Of a stretch of 35,034 nt of DNA, positions 31,216 through 35,034 are shown in pieces; the first letter of the stretch is position 1, and every line of letters begins with the position of its first letter. The notes beneath the pieces were generated by a model. It saw only the letters and a list, made by a program, of their open reading frames with translations, made no database searches and had not been told where the DNA came from. This DNA is from Ignavibacteriales bacterium (GTDB taxonomy: Bacteria; Bacteroidota; Ignavibacteria; UBA10030), in contig JACQBK010000003.1 of NCBI GenBank assembly GCA_016194505.1, forward strand, positions 1 to 35,034, written 5' to 3'. A program made the position numbers and the translations under genes.

Positions 31216-31692
31216 TTGCCGCTGATTTTATCTTATACAAAAACAACAGTAGCGAGTCTTCTTTTTACAATACGATATTGGATAAGCAATGTCATCCCTC
31301 TCGACAAGAACATTAATACGTTGCCTATACCGGGCTGCACCGAAACGACTGTGAAAAGCAGGTTAACACGCGAAGAGCTTGAAAAAAGTAAAACGGGAAA
31401 AGCTATTAAACTCAATACCACCGATTTAGAATTTCGCCCTGTTTATTTATTTCAGGATGAGAGCTTGCATGAAATTTCCAACGATACGGTGCATGGTCTT
31501 ATCCATATCGGTTGGATTAAAAAAAATGATAATTATTACACGGCATCATTGGCTATTTATGTCATTCCAAGAGGCATGTATGGGAAAGTATATCTAAAAT
31601 TGATTGAACCTTTTCGTCGTCATATTGTCTATCCGGCAATGATGAGGTCAATGAAGGCGCTATGGCAGGCATATCTTTTAAGGAAAGAGTAA
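31216..31692 (+). CDS. DUF2867-like protein, 5' part probably frameshifted
   Basis: The C-terminal half (FRPVYLFQDESLHEIS, HGLIHIGWIKK, YVIPRGMYGKVYLKLIEPFR, HIVYPAMMR) resembles the DUF2867 family, which has unknown function. The first usable codon in this frame is a TTG at 31216, giving a poor N-terminus. The missing N-terminal part can be read in another frame from ATG 31152 (MKTNMQINKESHVARLWKV then ADFILYKNN), which stops after about 54 residues. The two frames would join near the A-rich ACAAAAACAACAG at 31238-31250, so a one-base indel there is likely, either real decay or a sequencing error. It is the last gene of the accessory stretch; no attC-like repeat follows it. Confidence 0.55.
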   Translation: MPLILSYTKTTVASLLFTIRYWISNVIPLDKNINTLPIPGCTETTVKSRLTREELEKSKTGKAIKLNTTDLEFRPVYLFQDESLHEISNDTVHGLIHIGWIKKNDNYYTASLAIYVIPRGMYGKVYLKLIEPFRRHIVYPAMMRSMKALWQAYLLRKE

Positions 31693-31750
31693 AACGCAAA
31701 ATTAGGACTCACTTGAAAAGTGCTTTAAAACCTTTGGAAGGTTAATAAGT

Positions 31751-31786
31751 CAAGCCCCTACAAACATAAAAATGTGCGACACACAT
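31751..31786. repeat. Truncated reverse copy of the palindromic repeat at 20882-20936
   Basis: Read on the minus strand: ATGTGTGTCGCACAT, an AT-rich spacer, then GTAGGGGCTTG. The matching copy at 20882-20936 has the full palindrome; here only one arm remains. It occupies the gap between the DUF2867-like gene and the second regulator (31693-31871), where no promoter was recognised. Confidence 0.6.
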
Positions 31787-31871
31787 CATGCCCTGTAATT
31801 ATTCATCATTCCCCTTGTAGTAATTTACGCTATCGTCTCAGTGCGGAATTGCTATCTTGCAAGAAGAAGCT

Positions 31872-33266
31872 ATGGGGAAAATTCTTGTCATAGATACGAA
31901 CGAAAAATTCTGCAGGGAGCTTTCCCATGCCGCCAAGCGGTTGGGTCATAGCCTTAGGTTTGCGAACACTTTCTTTGCGGGATTTCAGGCGCTGCAAATC
32001 GAACCGCAAGATGTGGTGGTCCTGAACTCGCACATGCCGGACGGCAGCGGCGTTGATGCAATCGCGAGCCTCAAGCAAATCCCCGCGACTCCGGAGATTA
32101 TCATCATCACTGATTCGGGCGATCCTGACGAAGCCGAAGTGGCGATCAAATACGGGGTGTGGGATTATGTTCCAAGACCCCCAAAAGCCAAATTACTTAT
32201 TCCTCTCATCGTCAGCGTTCTTCGTTGCGAGATCGAAAAGACCGTCGAAGAGTCGCGCTCGTCTCTACGTGCAAAACACTTTGAGGGAATCCTCGGCGGC
32301 AGCGTTCAGATGAAAGCCTGTCTTGAGCTTGCCGCCGGCGCAGCAGACGCCGATACGCCTGTTCTCATGAAAGGTGAAGCAGGCACAGGCAAAGAGCTTC
32401 TTGCGTTGGCAATTCATAAGAACAGTCCGCGGGCGAACAATAATTTTGTCGTGGTGGATTGCACAACACTGAAGGAAGCCGGCAAACTTCCACGCGAAGT
32501 CATTGCCCAAGCCGCCGGCGGCACGCTTTTTCTCGATGAGGTGGGCGAGCTTCCTGTTTCTATTCAGAAATCGTTTCTGCGAGCGTTTCATAGACAACGG
32601 AACCATCGAGCGGAAGGCAAAGAGAAAATAGGGAGTACATTCAGGCTTATTACGGCAAGTAGCCGTAATTTAGATGAAATGGTGCAGAAAGCAGAATTCA
32701 ATGAAGATTTTCTTTTTTGTATTCGTTCCTTGACGATTGAACTGCCCCCGTTGAGACAACGTCGTGAAGATATTAACGGCATCCTCGGTTATCATTTACC
32801 AAAAATCTGCGGGCGGCTCAAGGGCGAGACCAAAGAGCTTTCCCCCGAATTTTTGGAGGCGCTTCATAGATACCAATGGCCCGGGAATGTGCGGGAGCTT
32901 GTCAACGCACTTGAAGGATCCATTGTTGCCGCAAAAGATGAATCGTTGCTCCTGCCGCAGCATTTGCCTATGTATCTGCGCGTACATCTTGCAAGAGCCT
33001 CCGTGAGTGACGGCGAGGCGAGAACCCAAACGAATGCTTGCACGAGGTTTGGTGCTTCGCACATGTTTCCCACGCTCCAAGCCCTGCGCGATGCCGCGAT
33101 TGAAAAAGCAGAGCGCGAATATTTTCAAGAGCTTAAGGTCGCTGCGAAGGGCGATATTCAAAAAGCGTGCGAATTATCGAACCTATCGCCCTCGCGTCTG
33201 TACGCCCTGCTCAAGAAATATAAAAAGAAGCGATTCACCGCGGAGGTCACGGAGGACGCGGAGTGA
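31872..33266 (+). CDS. Atypical NtrC-like response regulator: degenerate receiver, AAA+ without GAFTGA, HTH
   Basis: I start at ATG 31872 (MGKILVID), preceded by AAGAAGAAG; the frame opens at TTG 31857. The product is 464 residues. The receiver (1-115) keeps Asp8 but has Asn52 (VVLNSHMPDGSG) where the phosphorylated Asp should be, and Arg102 (YVPRPP) for the usual Lys, so phosphorylation is unlikely. The AAA+ domain has intact Walker A GEAGTGKE (168-175) and Walker B LFLDE (219-223), but the segment from CTTLKEAGKLPREVIAQAAGG replaces the E-L-F-G-x-x-x-GAFTGA loop: about 20 residues are gone. HRYQWPGNVREL and a C-terminal Fis-like helix-turn-helix (KACELSNLSPSRLYALLKK) follow. It cannot engage sigma54 in the usual way. 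The last dozen residues (RFTAEVTEDAE) come from a dispersed repeat. Confidence 0.85.
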   Translation: MGKILVIDTNEKFCRELSHAAKRLGHSLRFANTFFAGFQALQIEPQDVVVLNSHMPDGSGVDAIASLKQIPATPEIIIITDSGDPDEAEVAIKYGVWDYVPRPPKAKLLIPLIVSVLRCEIEKTVEESRSSLRAKHFEGILGGSVQMKACLELAAGAADADTPVLMKGEAGTGKELLALAIHKNSPRANNNFVVVDCTTLKEAGKLPREVIAQAAGGTLFLDEVGELPVSIQKSFLRAFHRQRNHRAEGKEKIGSTFRLITASSRNLDEMVQKAEFNEDFLFCIRSLTIELPPLRQRREDINGILGYHLPKICGRLKGETKELSPEFLEALHRYQWPGNVRELVNALEGSIVAAKDESLLLPQHLPMYLRVHLARASVSDGEARTQTNACTRFGASHMFPTLQALRDAAIEKAEREYFQELKVAAKGDIQKACELSNLSPSRLYALLKKYKKKRFTAEVTEDAE

Positions 33267-33370
33267 AGAGGTGAAAAGAAGAAACGATTTACCGCAGAGA
33301 TCGCGGAGGACGCAGAGAAAAAAGGAAAAATTTCAAAGGTTTTTGCTTTCCTTTGCGTCCTTCGCAGTTA
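33234..33370. repeat. Tandem copies of the ACCGCAGAGA...GGACGCAGAG repeat
   Basis: Two direct copies (33234-33263 and 33288-33317; CACCGCGGAGGTCACGGAGG and TACCGCAGAGATCGCGGAGG) lie 53-54 bp apart with similar flanks, and an inverted partner CTTTGCGTCCTTCGCAG ends at 33367. The first copy encodes the C-terminus and stop of the regulator upstream; the second and its inverted partner can fold into a hairpin. Confidence 0.8.
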
Positions 33371-33397
33371 AAAAGCATTTTTTCACGTGAATTTTTC

Positions 33398-33457
33398 ATT
33401 CCTGCGGCGCAGGAAAAATTCCTGTCGGACAGGAAAAATTCCTGTCACGCAGGACTT
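33398..33457. repeat. Three tandem 20-bp hairpin units
   Basis: ATTCCTGCGGCGCAGGAAAA, ATTCCTGTCGGACAGGAAAA and ATTCCTGTCACGCAGGACTT follow one another with no gap. Each is an inverted repeat (TTCCTG...CAGGA); the loops differ while the flanking ATTCCTG/CAGGA is constant. In the 477-bp gap 33267-33743 this array lies between two copies of another repeat family. Confidence 0.85.
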
Positions 33458-33570
33458 TTAGAGTTTGCAAAACTTTCAAAGAGTCGAAAAGAGGCTCAAA
33501 ACAGCAATAAAGTCCTTCCACTTTTGCGGGAAACTTATTATCTTAACAGACCATCGGTTTCTCAAAAAAT

Positions 33571-33718
33571 TAACCGTAGAGATCGCCCGCCTGCCTGCCC
33601 GACGGCAGGCGGGCGTCGGGCAGGCTGAGAACGCGGAGTTTTTTTATAGGATCGTCCTGATATTACAGACGCTCTTACCTTTAGAATAGTTGGTTTTTCT
33701 CAGCGCGCTCTGCGGTAA
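33571..33718. repeat. Dispersed ACCGTAGAG/CTCTGCGGT element carrying a nested GC-rich palindrome
   Basis: The ends TAACCGTAGAG (33571) and CTCTGCGGTAA (to 33718) are inverted, as in other members of this family. A GC-rich palindrome (33584-33625) of the family also seen at 2155 and 20104 interrupts the left arm between GATC and GAGAACGCGGAG, so one repeat has landed within another. Confidence 0.7.
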
Positions 33719-33743
33719 AATGTCAAAAAACTTAAAATAAACA

Positions 33744-35034
33744 ATGCTTGCCACATTAAAAAGCGCCGCAACGTATGGCATTACTGCGACTCTTGTTCAG
33801 GTCGAAACCCATATTGATCGGACTCTACCCAATTTTTTCATTGTCGGATTGCCTGATGCGGCGGTAAAGGAAAGCAGTCATCGTGTTTCTGCCGCTATTA
33901 AGAATTCGGATTTCAAATTTCCCAACTATCGTATCACCGTCAATCTTGCTCCCGCTGATATCAAGAAGGAGGGTTCAGCCTATGACCTTCCGATTGCGGT
34001 GGGCATTCTCGTATCCTCAAATCAATTAGATTCAGAAATTCTTGATCAATTTGTTTTGCTTGGAGAGTTGGCTCTTGATGGTACCCTTCGACCCATTCAT
34101 GGGGCGTTAGTAGTGGCGTTAGAAGCGAAAGCTAAGGGGGTTCGTGGTGTTATCGTTCCAAAAGCCAATGCCAAAGAAGCCGCGTTGGTTAACGGAGTCG
34201 AAGTATACCCGATGGAATCACTTAAGGAGACGGTAGATTTTCTTAGAAATCAATCCACCAACCATAAACCTTTTCAAGTGAACATCCAGGAGATATTTTC
34301 GCGGGGTCAGGCGTACTCTCTCGATTTTGCAGACGTTAAAGGACAAGAAAGTGTAAAGAGGTCTCTCGAAGTTGCCGCCGCTGGCGGACATAACATTATT
34401 TTAATTGGTCCGCCCGGCTCAGGGAAAACGATGCTTGCAAAAAGACTTCCGTCGGTACTGCCTGCACTGACATTTGAAGAAGCCTTAGAGACTACAAAAA
34501 TTCATTCGGTAGCAGGAATGCTCCCACCCGACACTGCGCTCGTTTCTGCGCGGCCTTTTCGGTCGCCGCATCACACAATTTCGGATTCGGCGTTGGTTGG
34601 TGGCGGAACAATTCCAAGACCGGGCGAAATCTCACTTGCTCACCATGGAGTTCTCTTTTTGGACGAGCTACCGGAATTTGCACGTAATGTATTAGAAGTA
34701 ATGCGTCAACCACTTGAAGATAATAAAGTTACCATCAGTCGTTCAAAGATGAGTATAGATTACCCGGCAAATTTTATGCTCGTCTGCGCAATGAACCCCT
34801 GTCCGTGTGGTAACTATGGAAATTCACAGCAAGAGTGTACCTGCAACCCGGCGCAAATTCAGAAGTATATGGGAAAAATTTCCGGACCGTTACTGGATAG
34901 AATTGATATTCATGTCGAAGTGCCCGCAGTCAAATACAATGAGCTATCGTCGAAGAAAGTGGGGGAGTCGTCCGTGCTAATTCGAGAACGCGTAGTGGGA
35001 GCGCGGGAGGCACAACGAAGAAGATTTGCACAGC
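33744..35034 (+). CDS. comM: ComM/YifB-family AAA+ (Mg-chelatase-like) protein, 3' end cut by window edge
   Basis: The frame is open from ATG 33744 to the right edge (430 codons). The N-terminal domain ([76 protein letters not shown]) is the Lon-protease-like fold of YifB proteins. The AAA+ part begins at about residue 190: [20 protein letters not shown], Walker A GPPGSGKT (222-229), [17 protein letters not shown], Walker [11 protein letters not shown] (303-312) and the Cys-rich [13 protein letters not shown]. ComM is a hexameric helicase that promotes branch migration during natural transformation; in non-competent bacteria the role is less clear. About 70-80 C-terminal residues are missing from the window. 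The assignment is firm. Confidence 0.93.
   Translation, partial: MLATLKSAATYGITATLVQVETHIDRTLPNFFIVGLPDAAVKESSHRVSAAIKNSDFKFPNYRITVNLAPADIKKEGSAYDLPIAVGILVSSNQLDSEILDQFVLLGELALDGTLRPIHGALVVALEAKAKGVRGVIVPKANAKEAALVNGVEVYPMESLKETVDFLRNQSTNHKPFQVNIQEIFSRGQAYSLDFADVKGQESVKRSLEVAAAGGHNIILIGPPGSGKTMLAKRLPSVLPALTFEEALETTKIHSVAGMLPPDTALVSARPFRSPHHTISDSALVGGGTIPRPGEISLAHHGVLFLDELPEFARNVLEVMRQPLEDNKVTISRSKMSIDYPANFMLVCAMNPCPCGNYGNSQQECTCNPAQIQKYMGKISGPLLDRIDIHVEVPAVKYNELSSKKVGESSVLIRERVVGAREAQRRRFAQ

Noticed and set aside
27307-31692. Complete integron with integrase
   Set aside because: No tyrosine recombinase reading frame is present in the window; only attC-like repeats and cassette-type genes support the idea.
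32265-33161. Minus-strand frames of 113 and 121 codons within the second regulator
   Set aside because: Antisense to the AAA+ domain with readable Walker motifs; no signals of their own.
33398-33457. Three 20-bp palindromic units as a mini CRISPR array
   Set aside because: Units abut directly, the variable part is only the hairpin loop, and no cas genes are present.

Overview
The window looks like a chromosome segment of a Gram-negative bacterium of the Fibrobacterota-Chlorobiota-Bacteroidota (FCB) assemblage, most plausibly an Ignavibacteria/Chlorobiota-like lineage. The clues are two adjacent PorV/UPF0164-type outer-membrane proteins, an Asp-box propeller protein ending in a FlgD/type IX-secretion-like C-terminal domain, a lipoprotein with DDG..GDG.YS motifs, a compact NuoG with an N7-type cluster motif, and mid-range GC. 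The taxon is inferred from family content only; there is no rRNA or other marker in the window.

Layout. (1) 1-9.2 kb, minus strand: an envelope/glycan region, read right to left as lipoprotein, propeller protein, two PorV-like proteins, a FemAB/GNAT-like enzyme, a GT-B glycosyltransferase, a broken GT39-type glycosyltransferase and an intact GT39-type one cut by the window edge. Several junctions are 4-base ATGA overlaps. (2) 9.35-10.8 kb, minus: a site-2 protease, and a small secreted peptide made of 19-residue repeats with its own promoter, strong ribosome binding site and terminator. (3) 10.99-13.2 kb, plus: a sigma70-type promoter, a polytopic membrane protein and an NtrC-family AAA+ regulator without a GAFTGA loop, closed by a bidirectional terminator. 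(4) 13.36-19.9 kb, minus: a six-gene overlapping cluster of three GT2 glycosyltransferases, a flippase-like membrane protein, a polysaccharide deacetylase and a large PHP-domain protein. (5) 20.2-27.2 kb, plus: udk, an M16 peptidase, an aminotransferase and nuoG-nuoH-nuoI. (6) 27.3-31.7 kb, plus: a C5 methyltransferase with a Bpu10I-like endonuclease, then four small accessory genes, the first three bordered by related attC-like repeats. This looks like an acquired, cassette-like island. (7) 31.9 kb to the end, plus: a second NtrC-family protein with a receiver lacking its phospho-acceptor Asp and an AAA+ domain lacking GAFTGA, a 480-bp repeat-rich gap, and the start of a ComM/YifB ATPase.

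How the genes work together. Regions 1 and 4 appear to build and export surface glycans and outer-membrane/secreted proteins. Region 5 is core metabolism and respiration. Regions 3 and 7 carry two unusual sigma54-activator-like proteins that probably do not activate sigma54 in the usual way.

The window is also rich in short dispersed palindromic repeats (at least five families). Several have entered coding sequence: one adds 66 in-frame residues between the start codon and the signal peptide of a PorV-like gene, one encodes part of a glycosyltransferase N-terminus, and one supplies the C-terminal tail of a regulator. No rRNA, tRNA, CRISPR array, IS element, transposase or integrase was seen.
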